DNA of 20,066 nt. It comes from Chloroflexota bacterium. GTDB lineage: Bacteria; Chloroflexota; Limnocylindria; Limnocylindrales; CSP1-4. Shown here piece by piece: positions 6,108-12,287 of the stretch. The position numbers and the translations under genes were made by a program. The notes below the pieces were generated by a model that saw only the letters and a program-made list of their open reading frames with translations, had not been told where the DNA came from and ran no database searches. The stretch is from assembly GCA_017881985.1 (NCBI GenBank), contig JADGQH010000022.1:1-20066 (forward strand). Direction: 5' to 3'. The stretch's first letter is position 1, and the number at the start of each line of letters is the position of its first letter.

Positions 6108-6818
6108 CTACCGCCGCCGGCCGCGGGGTGTCGGGGACGTCGCGGCGTCCGGCGTCTCCCGGGCAGCGGCTCCGCTCTCGCGGGCAGCCGGCACGCCCTC
6201 GCCGACCGCTCCCCGGACCCGTCCGGCGAAGCGCGCGTCGGCGGCAAGGTTCCCGGCCATCTCCGCGTGCAGGCGCGGGATGACGCGCAGGAAGAGCCCG
6301 GGCGAGCCGGCGATCCGCCCGGCACCGATCTCGACGGCCGCCTCGACGTCGGCGATCGCCCCGTCGAAGAGCAGGTAGCCCTTGCCGCCCAGGTCGTCAG
6401 CGAGACGAAGCTCGAGGAGGTGGACGTGCGCGCCCTTGAGCCCGGCGTCGGCGGCTTCGATGATCGCGGCGACCGTCGCCGTCTCGATGATGCCCAGCGC
6501 CTCTCCCGCGTGGGGGCGGCGCGTCCCGCGGATCGCGGCCACGAGCTCCGGGTGGACGTTGGGGAGAAGGACGACGTCGAGGATGGATGGGGCGCCGACC
6601 TCGCGACCCGCCTCGAGCGCCTCCTCGACGTCGCCGACCGCGCCGCCGATGAGGACCAGGTACTTGCCGGGGTGGACCGTGCCTGCCCGGAGGACGTCGA
6701 TCGGGGCGCGCTTCGCCATCGCATCCCCGGCCGCGATGCCGGCCGCGATGGAGTCGAGCTCGAGGAGCGCGAGAGCCGGCTCGACCGCAGGCAGGGCCTG
6801 GTCGGCGGGCAGGACCAC
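6108..6818 (-). CDS. BMC-T trimeric shell protein, tandem-domain single-layer type
   Basis: The 236-residue protein holds two BMC domains in tandem. The first is at about 12-90 (ALALLELDSIAAGIAAGDAM, AGTVHPGKYLVLIGG, VGDVEEALEAG). The second is at about 106-180 (ALGIIETATVAAIIEAADAG, LADDLGGKGYLLFDGA, ADVEAAVEIG). Trimers of such proteins act as pseudohexameric shell tiles. The order resembles the single-layer BMC-T proteins (PduT or Haliangium BMC-T1 type). It has no cysteine at all, so a PduT-like iron-sulfur cluster in the pore is excluded. Residues 205-236 are a disordered tail ending in PRGRRR. The GTG start at 6818 is two bases after the aldehyde dehydrogenase stop and is the only plausible start before the first domain. 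Confidence 0.92.
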   Translation of the reverse strand: MVLPADQALPAVEPALALLELDSIAAGIAAGDAMAKRAPIDVLRAGTVHPGKYLVLIGGAVGDVEEALEAGREVGAPSILDVVLLPNVHPELVAAIRGTRRPHAGEALGIIETATVAAIIEAADAGLKGAHVHLLELRLADDLGGKGYLLFDGAIADVEAAVEIGAGRIAGSPGLFLRVIPRLHAEMAGNLAADARFAGRVRGAVGEGVPAARESGAAARETPDAATSPTPRGRRR

Positions 6819-6820
6819 CG

Positions 6821-8284
6821 TCAGACGATCCGCAGCGCGCCGACGACGGTGATCCGCCGCTCGCGCGAGAAGGTCCGCGGCCGGGTCAGGCCGTCGCCGG
6901 ACGGGCTGGCAATCGAGAACGAGGTGAAGCCCTCGCCGCCTTCGCCGAGCCCCGCGACGTTGGGCCCGTTCGTCACGAAGATGCTGCAGTTCATGGCGCG
7001 CGCCATCTTCGTGATCGTCTCCACGTTCGTGGAGTGGATCGACGCCGTGTGGCGGAAGCCGTGCTCCATGCGCACCGCGAGCTCGATCGCCTGGTCCACC
7101 GTGCCGACCCGGACCACCGGCAGGACCGGCATCATCTGCTCGGTCCAGGCCAGGCTGTGGTCCCGCGGGACGTCGGCCACGAGCAGCCGGGGCGCCGGCT
7201 CCGCCTGGACGCCGATCTCGGCGAGGATCTTCGCCGCGTCGCGGCCGATCCAGGCCGGGTTCATGACGCCCGGCCTGCCGGGCTGGCCGAGCTCCGTGAA
7301 GATCACCCGCTCCAGGCGCCGCAGCTCGTGCTCCTTGAGCAGGTAGGCCCCGTTCTGGGTCATCGCCCGGATGAGCCGGTCGGCGACCGAGTCCACGACG
7401 AGCACGACCTTCTCGTCGATGCACACGATGTTGTTGTCGAAGGACGCGCCCCGGACGATGTCGCGAGCGGCCCGCTCGACGTCGGCGGTCCCGTCGACGA
7501 CTGCCGGCGGGTTGCCCGGGCCGGCCGTGATCGCGCGCTTGTCGGTCTTGAGCGCCTCGCGCACGACCGCCGGGCCGCCGGTCACCAGGAGGACGCGGAC
7601 CCCGGGGTGGCTCATCAGCGCGCGCGCCGTCTCGATGGTCGGCGAGGCCACCGCCGAGACCAGGTTCGGCGGCCCGCCGGCCGCCACGATCGCCCGGTTG
7701 ATGAGGCGGATCGTCTCCGCGGAGCAGCGCCGTGCGTTGGGATGCGCGTTGAAGACGACGGCGTTGCCGGCCGAGACGATGCTGATCGTGTTGTTGATGA
7801 TCGTCGAGGTCGGGTTGGTGACCGGCGTGATCGCGGCGACCACGCCGAACGGGGCGAACTCGGTCACCATCATTCCCGCGTCGCCGGTGACGGCCTGGAC
7901 CTCGAGGTCCTCCGGGCCCGGCGCCCGGGACGCCACGAGCCGATTCTTGACGATCTTGTCCTCGACGCGTCCGAGATGTGTCTCCTGGTGGGCCATCCGG
8001 GCGAGCTGCTCCGCGTGATCGAGCATCGACCGCCGGACCGCGTCGATGATCAGCTTGCGGCCCGCGAGGCCCTGGGCACCGAAGGCGCGGAACGCCTGCG
8101 TGGCGGCCGCGACCGCCTCGTCGATCGTGGCGTGGATCCCGTCGCCGAGCTCCGCCGTGTCCACAGCCGCCAGCGCCGCATCGGCGCGCAGGCCGGCGCC
8201 CGGGCGCTCGTCGCCCGCCGCCGCGACCCGCCGCCGGACGCGCTCGATGATCTCGGTGATCTCGCGCTCGTCGATCTCGCTCAT
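6821..8284 (-). CDS. CoA-acylating aldehyde dehydrogenase of the microcompartment (PduP/EutE-like)
   Basis: The 487-residue protein belongs to the CoA-acylating aldehyde dehydrogenases: acetaldehyde + NAD+ + CoA gives acetyl-CoA. Recognisable parts are ETHLGRVEDKIVKN (101-114), FGVVAAITPVTNPTSTIINN (146-165), the catalytic C288 in SFDNNIVCIDEK, EQMMPVLPVVRV, and the glycine-rich end NVAGLGEGGEGFTSFSIASP. Residues 3-22 (EIDEREITEIIERVRRRVAA) form an amphipathic helix, followed by a Gly/Ala/Pro-rich linker, as in known encapsulation peptides. The ATG at 8284 follows the BMC-P stop by 13 bases; the ribosome site is weak. The supplier of its substrate is DeoC, encoded upstream. No CoA-recycling phosphotransacylase or NAD-recycling alcohol dehydrogenase is encoded in the window. 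Confidence 0.94.
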   Translation of the reverse strand: MSEIDEREITEIIERVRRRVAAAGDERPGAGLRADAALAAVDTAELGDGIHATIDEAVAAATQAFRAFGAQGLAGRKLIIDAVRRSMLDHAEQLARMAHQETHLGRVEDKIVKNRLVASRAPGPEDLEVQAVTGDAGMMVTEFAPFGVVAAITPVTNPTSTIINNTISIVSAGNAVVFNAHPNARRCSAETIRLINRAIVAAGGPPNLVSAVASPTIETARALMSHPGVRVLLVTGGPAVVREALKTDKRAITAGPGNPPAVVDGTADVERAARDIVRGASFDNNIVCIDEKVVLVVDSVADRLIRAMTQNGAYLLKEHELRRLERVIFTELGQPGRPGVMNPAWIGRDAAKILAEIGVQAEPAPRLLVADVPRDHSLAWTEQMMPVLPVVRVGTVDQAIELAVRMEHGFRHTASIHSTNVETITKMARAMNCSIFVTNGPNVAGLGEGGEGFTSFSIASPSGDGLTRPRTFSRERRITVVGALRIV

Positions 8285-8297
8285 CAGTCAATACCCG

Positions 8298-8585
8298 CTA
8301 CTTGCGGTAGACCTCGGTCCCGCCGATCTCCCACGTGTCGACGATCGCCATGATCACCGCGTCGCAGGGCCGGTCCTTCGTCGTCTCTGTCTGGCGGGCG
8401 GAGCTGCCCGTGGCATACAGGACGACCTCGCCCACGCCCGCCCCGACCGCGTCGGCGGCCACCACGTAGCCGCCTGCCTCATGGTTCTCCGCGTCGAGCT
8501 GGCGCACCACGAGGAGCTTCCAGCCCTCCATCAGGGGCTCTTTCTGGCTCGCGACCACGGTCCCGGTCACTCGTCCAAGGAGCAT
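8298..8585 (-). CDS. BMC-P pentameric vertex protein (EutN/CcmL family), untailed
   Basis: The 95-residue protein is a normal-length BMC-P subunit: MLLGRVTGTVVASQKEP, WKLLVVRQLD, YVVAADAVGAGVGEVVLYATG, SSARQT and AVIMAIVDTWEIGG. The GAGVGE loop lines the small vertex pore. It has no C-terminal extension, unlike the two copies downstream. The ATG at 8585 follows a GGTGGA ribosome site. A 62-base gap containing a strong hairpin separates it from the BMC-H gene, the longest break but one inside the operon. Confidence 0.95.
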   Translation of the reverse strand: MLLGRVTGTVVASQKEPLMEGWKLLVVRQLDAENHEAGGYVVAADAVGAGVGEVVLYATGSSARQTETTKDRPCDAVIMAIVDTWEIGGTEVYRK

Positions 8586-8608
8586 CTTCCACCGCCTGCT
8601 GGGGGAGC

Positions 8609-8635
8609 GGCGCGCCGGCGTCGGGCCGGCGCGCC
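8609..8635 (-). other. Strong intercistronic hairpin between BMC-H and BMC-P genes
   Basis: GGCGCGCCGGC and GCCGGCGCGCC form a perfect 11-bp stem around a 5-base loop, starting 12 bases after the BMC-H stop codon on the minus strand. There is no T-run, so full termination is unlikely. Partial termination or protection of the upstream mRNA 3' end would raise BMC-H over later genes. Confidence 0.65.
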
Positions 8636-8647
8636 CGGTCCCGCGTC

Positions 8648-8956
8648 CTAGTCCCGGTTGCCCTCGGCCTTGGCCTCCTTGAGCCGCCCGAGCGGCATCA
8701 CGAGGTCGACGTTGACGTGCGGCCGGGCGATCACGTGGCTGGCGACGACCTCGCCGACCTTGGCGGCGTTCCGCACACCGGCCTCGACCGCGGCCTTCAC
8801 GGCCGCGACGTCGCCGCGGACGACGGCCGTCACGTAGCCGCCGCCGGTCTTCTCATAGCTGACGAGCTCGACCTTGGCCGCCTTCACCATCGCGTCGGCG
8901 GCCTCGACCACCGCTGCGAACCCGCGGGCCTCGATCATCCCGAGTGCTTCTGCCAT
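8648..8956 (-). CDS. BMC-H hexameric shell protein (PduA/EutM type)
   Basis: The 102-residue protein is a canonical single-domain BMC-H, the main tile of microcompartment facets. MAEALGMIEARGFAAVVEAA (1-20), VKAAKVELVSYEKTGGGYVT (24-43), VVRGDVAAVKAAVEAG (45-60) and EVVASHVIARPH (69-80) follow the family order. The pore loop at 36-40 reads KTGGG, close to the usual KIGSG. The C-terminal 20 residues are charged. The ATG at 8956 has AAGGAG nine bases upstream, the best ribosome site in the operon, as expected for the most abundant shell protein. It is the only BMC-H gene in the window. Confidence 0.97.
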   Translation of the reverse strand: MAEALGMIEARGFAAVVEAADAMVKAAKVELVSYEKTGGGYVTAVVRGDVAAVKAAVEAGVRNAAKVGEVVASHVIARPHVNVDLVMPLGRLKEAKAEGNRD

Positions 8957-8965
8957 CGATCCGTA

Positions 8966-8971
8966 CTCCTT
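8966..8971 (-). promoter_or_regulatory. Strong ribosome binding site of the BMC-H gene
   Basis: AAGGAG lies nine bases before the ATG at 8956. Other genes of the operon have weak sites or start inside the previous gene, so this points to locally boosted translation of the hexamer. Confidence 0.7.
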
Positions 8972-9023
8972 CTCGATCCTCTGTCTCGACCTGTTCGCGG
9001 ATGCCGCGCCGAGCGCGCGGCCG

Positions 9024-9653
9024 CTATGGCTTCGCTTCGCGTCCTTCGAGCCCCTCGATCGCCGCGACGGCGGCCCGCCAGCCGACGTCGATGTCGCGCT
9101 CCTCGCCGCCGAGGTAGATGCGGCCCATCGAGCCGAAGGCCCGCACCTCGAGGATGTTGATGTGGGCCGCCTTCTCCGCCTCGTTGGCGGCGAGCGCGGC
9201 ATAGGCCGCCGGCTCGAGCTCAAGGACGTAGAGCGTCTCACCCGGGATCAGCATCTGGCCGTGGCGGGTCCGGTTGATGAGCTGCGCCTGGTGGTCGTCG
9301 ATGCGCCGGATGATCTGGCTCGAGAGGATCCGCGGCTTGATCCGGTCGGTCTCCCCAAGCCCGATCTCGGCGAGGATCGCGGCGCCTGCGGCGCGGACCT
9401 CCGCCTGCGACGGCGAGTGGATCTCGAGCATCCCGTAGTAGCGCTCGATGATCTGCATCCCGGGCTTGACCGTCGTCGACTTGAGGGCGATGTCGGTGAG
9501 CCGGTTGATCTCGATCCCGGGCGAGACCTCGATCGAGAGCGACGCGTCGCCGGCCAGCGGGAGGAAACCCTGGGCCACGGTCCCCAGGAACGCCGCGTAC
9601 TGCGCCTGGAGGCTGTCCAGGAAGACGTACGCCCGGAGGTCAATACTGCCCAT
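9024..9653 (-). CDS. BMC-T trimeric shell protein, double-stacking type
   Basis: The 209-residue protein resembles the circularly permuted tandem BMC-T proteins that stack as two trimers with a gated central pore (Haliangium BMC-T2 type). Typical stretches are IDLRAYVFLDSLQAQYAAFL (4-23), GFLPLAGDASLSIEVSPGIE (29-48), GMQIIERYYGMLEIHSPSQA (64-83), HQAQLINRTRHGQMLIPGE, ALAANEAEKAAHINILEVRA and GRIYLGGEERDI. These shell proteins are thought to pass larger molecules such as cofactors or sugar phosphates. It has no cysteine. The ATG at 9653 overlaps the deoC end by 14 bases and has GAAGG upstream. It sits directly after the enzymes and before BMC-H, so the locus has both single-layer and double-layer trimers. 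Confidence 0.95.
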   Translation of the reverse strand: MGSIDLRAYVFLDSLQAQYAAFLGTVAQGFLPLAGDASLSIEVSPGIEINRLTDIALKSTTVKPGMQIIERYYGMLEIHSPSQAEVRAAGAAILAEIGLGETDRIKPRILSSQIIRRIDDHQAQLINRTRHGQMLIPGETLYVLELEPAAYAALAANEAEKAAHINILEVRAFGSMGRIYLGGEERDIDVGWRAAVAAIEGLEGREAKP

Positions 9654-10527
9654 GCGCGACCTTCTCTCCCATCACGATCTTGACGCCGGCCGAGGCCCCG
9701 ATCCGGGTCGCGCCGGCCGCGATCATGTCCTGCACGTCCTCGGCGGTGCGGATCCCGCCGGCCGCCTTGACGCCCATCTTCGGCCCGACCGTCTCCCGCA
9801 TCAGGGCGACGTCGAAGACGGTCGCCCCTCCCTTCGCGTAGCCGGTGGAGGTCTTGACGAAGTCGGCCTTCGCCTGCTGCGCCAGGCGGCAGGCGACGAC
9901 CTTCTCGGCGTCGGTGAGGAGGCCCGTCTCGATGATCACCTTGTTCGCGGCCCCGGACTCGTGGCAGGCATCCGAGACGCCGGCGATGTCCGCGCGAACC
10001 GTGTCGAGCATCCCGCTCTTGAGCGCCCCGATGTTGATGACCATGTCGATCTCGCGGGCGCCGTCGCGGATGGCGCGCCGCGCCTCGAGGGCCTTGACCT
10101 CGCTCGTCGCGGCACCGAACGGGAAGCCGATCACCGACGCGACGGCGACATCCGAGCCGCGCAGGTTGTCGGCCGCCCGGCGGACCCAGGTCGGGTTGAT
10201 GCAGACGGCCGCGAAACGATGCTCCTTCGCCTCGGCGCACAGCTTGTCGATCTCGGCCGCCGAGGCATCCGGCCGGAGCAGCGTGTGGTCGATGAAGCGC
10301 GCGAGGTCGCCCGGGACGTCGTCCGCCTGGCCGTGGTACCCGACGCGCGAGGCGCCCCCGGCGACGACGTCGCGGACCTTCGTCGCGCAGCGGGACGCGC
10401 AGGCGCCGGTGCAGGTGAGGCACGGATCGCCGGGCTTCGCGTTGACGCCTCCGGCGGCGAGGGCGGCGAGCACCTCGCGGGTGATCGACTCGACAAGGTC
10501 GGTGCGTGCGTTCGTGGTCTCGGTCAT
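9640..10527 (-). CDS. deoC: Deoxyribose-phosphate aldolase with targeting helix and cysteine motif
   Basis: The 295-residue protein is DeoC with an N-terminal extension. DeoC cleaves 2-deoxyribose-5-phosphate to glyceraldehyde-3-phosphate and acetaldehyde through a Schiff base. The barrel begins near residue 75 (LARFIDHTLLRPDAS). D161 lies in EIDMVINIGALKSG, K225 in DFVKTSTGY is the Schiff-base lysine, and K254 in GVKAAGGIRTAED is the assisting lysine. Residues 9-27 (TDLVESITREVLAALAAGG) form an amphipathic, encapsulation-peptide-like helix. Between the two lies C36-x2-C39-x3-C43-x3-C47, unusual for the family and compatible with metal or Fe-S binding. Usual DeoC length is 220-260. The ATG at 10527 overlaps the rpiB stop (ATGA). 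It supplies acetaldehyde to the aldehyde dehydrogenase. Confidence 0.95.
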   Translation of the reverse strand: MTETTNARTDLVESITREVLAALAAGGVNAKPGDPCLTCTGACASRCATKVRDVVAGGASRVGYHGQADDVPGDLARFIDHTLLRPDASAAEIDKLCAEAKEHRFAAVCINPTWVRRAADNLRGSDVAVASVIGFPFGAATSEVKALEARRAIRDGAREIDMVINIGALKSGMLDTVRADIAGVSDACHESGAANKVIIETGLLTDAEKVVACRLAQQAKADFVKTSTGYAKGGATVFDVALMRETVGPKMGVKAAGGIRTAEDVQDMIAAGATRIGASAGVKIVMGEKVAHGQY

Positions 10528-11168
10528 CGTGCTCGATCCTCACCCGGTGATTTCATGTAGCGGCGTTCGATCTCGGTGATCTTGTCGACCCGCGCGGCGT
10601 GGCGGCCCGGCCCCCACTCCGTCCCCAGCCACGCCCGCACGATCTCGATCGCGAGGCCCTCCCCGATGAAGCGCGCCCCGAGGGTCAGGACGTTGGCGTG
10701 GTTGTGCTCGCGGCTGTTGCGGGCGCTCGAGAGGTCGTGGCAGAGGGCGGCCCGGATGCCGGGGACCTTGTTGGCGACCATGCACGAGCCGATCCCGGCC
10801 CCGTCGAGAATGATTCCCCAGCGGCAGGTCCCGTCGGCGACGAGGCGCGCCACCGCGTGCGCGACATCCGGGTAGTCCACCGGGTCGCTGCCGTGGGTGC
10901 CGCAGTCGTGGACGGCGAAACCGGTCGCGGTGAGCATCTCGCCGATCTTGTCCTTGAGCCCGGAGCCGCCATGGTCGGCGCCGATCGCGATGGCGACGCG
11001 CTCCGAAGCCGGCGGGGCGCCTGTGGCAGGCGCGGCGGGCGCGGGTGCGGCGGGCGTCTCCCGCGTCATGGCCGCGGGATTGCCGGCCAGGGTGGCGTCG
11101 ACGATCCGGCGCACGAGATCGCGGACCTCGTCCTCGGACGGGGCGCCCGGGCTGCGACGCTCATGCAT
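10524..11168 (-). CDS. rpiB: RpiB/LacAB-family sugar-phosphate isomerase with targeting helix
   Basis: The 214-residue protein has an N-terminal extension of about 55 residues before a complete RpiB domain. Residues 11-29 (SEDEVRDLVRRIVDATLAG) look like an encapsulation peptide, and 30-55 form an Ala/Pro-rich linker. The domain shows IGADHGGSGLK (62-72), DCGTHGSDPVDYPDVAHAV (88-106), DGAGIGSCMVANKVPGIRAA (122-141) and NSREHNHANVLTLGARFIG (151-169). RpiB interconverts ribose-5-phosphate and ribulose-5-phosphate. The cysteine normally preceding the GTGIG loop, the catalytic base in E. coli, is D122 here; the Thr of that loop is A124. The substrate may therefore differ. The ATG at 11168 overlaps the regulator stop by eight bases. 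It is the first enzyme gene of the operon. Confidence 0.9.
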   Translation of the reverse strand: MHERRSPGAPSEDEVRDLVRRIVDATLAGNPAAMTRETPAAPAPAAPATGAPPASERVAIAIGADHGGSGLKDKIGEMLTATGFAVHDCGTHGSDPVDYPDVAHAVARLVADGTCRWGIILDGAGIGSCMVANKVPGIRAALCHDLSSARNSREHNHANVLTLGARFIGEGLAIEIVRAWLGTEWGPGRHAARVDKITEIERRYMKSPGEDRAR

Positions 11169-12180
11169 GGTCGAGCACCCAGGAGGCCGTCGCCTCGTCC
11201 GTCACGAGGACGCGGACGCACCCGACCCGCAGGGCCGCGAGGGCGATCGGGCCGCGCCCGGCGCCGGCGACGACGCCGACCGTCAGCGTCTTGGCGCGGA
11301 GCTCCTCGAGGGGCAGCCCGATGGTCCTCCGGTCGAGCGACGGGAGGGCGATCCCTCCAGCGCGCGTCACGAAGCGGCCCAGGATGTCGCCCACCGCCCC
11401 GGCCTCCCCGAGCGCGGCGAGGTCCGTCGCCCCAAGGTAGCCGGATGCGACATGGACGCTCTCGGGGCCGAGCACGCCCATGCTGAAGACCGCGGTCTGC
11501 GCCGCGCGCGCCGCCGCCAGCGTCTCGCCGACGGAGGGATCCTGCTCGAGCGCGTCGCGCAGCCCGGGCGTGCCCACGATCGCAGGGGCAGCCATCAGCC
11601 GGATGGCCGCGCCGCTCGTGGCGCCGAACCGCTCCACGATCTCGTGCGCGCGGGTCGGACGGGCGGATTGCGAGGTCGCGCCGTTGAGCTGGACGATCTC
11701 GGTGGCCGCGGTCCAGCCCGGGCGAAGGTGCGCAGCAACCTCGAGCATCGTCCGGCCCCACGAGACGCCGATCGCGCCGGTCGGCTGGAGCGAGGCAAGG
11801 TGCACCGCCGCCGCCCCCGCGACACGTTCGCGCGCCAGCAGCTCGTCGTCCTGCTCGGAACCCGTCGACGCCACATCGACGACGACGGCGCCGCCGAGCC
11901 CGAACCGGTCGGTAAGCTCGTCCTCGAGCTCGACCAGGCGCGCGGCGGGGTGGACGATCTCGATCCGGACGGCCGATTCGCGCAGCGCTCGGTCCAGGAG
12001 CCGACCCACCTTGAACCGGCTGACGCCCAGCCGCTCGCCGACCTGGTCCTGGGTCAGGTTCAGCCGGTAGTAGAGCTGGGCCGCGCGGAGCATCAGCCGC
12101 GTCTCACCCGAAAGCGGCTCGACCAGGCGCGACCGTGCCGCGCTCGCCGGCATGCGCGGCCGTGCCGCGCCCGCGAGCAT
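11161..12180 (-). CDS. SorC/DeoR-type sugar-phosphate-responsive transcription regulator
   Basis: The 339-residue protein has the SorC family layout. A helix-turn-helix lies near residues 35-66 (AQLYYRLNLTQDQVGERLGV, SRFKVGRLLDRA), followed by the phosphosugar-binding domain with GAIGVSWGRTM (136-146), IVQLNGA and a late GVVAGAGRGPIALAAL. B. subtilis DeoR, which senses deoxyribose-5-phosphate, belongs to the same family, so that ligand is likely here. As first gene of the BMC operon it probably controls itself and the shell and enzyme genes. The ATG at 12180 is preferred; a TTG at 12186 in the same frame would add two residues. No Shine-Dalgarno site is seen for either. The stop overlaps rpiB. 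Confidence 0.92.
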   Translation of the reverse strand: MLAGAARPRMPASAARSRLVEPLSGETRLMLRAAQLYYRLNLTQDQVGERLGVSRFKVGRLLDRALRESAVRIEIVHPAARLVELEDELTDRFGLGGAVVVDVASTGSEQDDELLARERVAGAAAVHLASLQPTGAIGVSWGRTMLEVAAHLRPGWTAATEIVQLNGATSQSARPTRAHEIVERFGATSGAAIRLMAAPAIVGTPGLRDALEQDPSVGETLAAARAAQTAVFSMGVLGPESVHVASGYLGATDLAALGEAGAVGDILGRFVTRAGGIALPSLDRRTIGLPLEELRAKTLTVGVVAGAGRGPIALAALRVGCVRVLVTDEATASWVLDHA

Positions 12181-12219
12181 GCTCAAATGTGCAGTCCAGT
12201 GCTCATGTGTTGTCCACGC
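12175..12219 (-). promoter_or_regulatory. Candidate operator/promoter region of the BMC operon
   Basis: The plus strand shows TGCTCAAATGTG at 12180 and TGCTCATGTG at 12200, related direct repeats exactly 20 bases (two helical turns) apart. The perfect palindrome GAGCATGCTC (12175-12184) covers the start codon. TTGTCCACGC (12210-12219) is shared with the cdd upstream region. On the minus strand TGGACA (12216-12211) could be a -35 box, but no good -10 box follows. Autoregulation by the SorC-type protein is inferred. Confidence 0.45.
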
Positions 12220-12287
12220 TACGCCCGGAAGCCGCCGGCGTCAAGGGGTTGCGGTACCTGTCGGCGTCGCGGCCGAGGGTCGGCGAG

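Noticed and set aside
6108..6818. PduT-like Fe-S shell protein
   Set aside because: The overall BMC-T layout suggested it, but the protein contains no cysteine, so no cluster can be bound in the pore.
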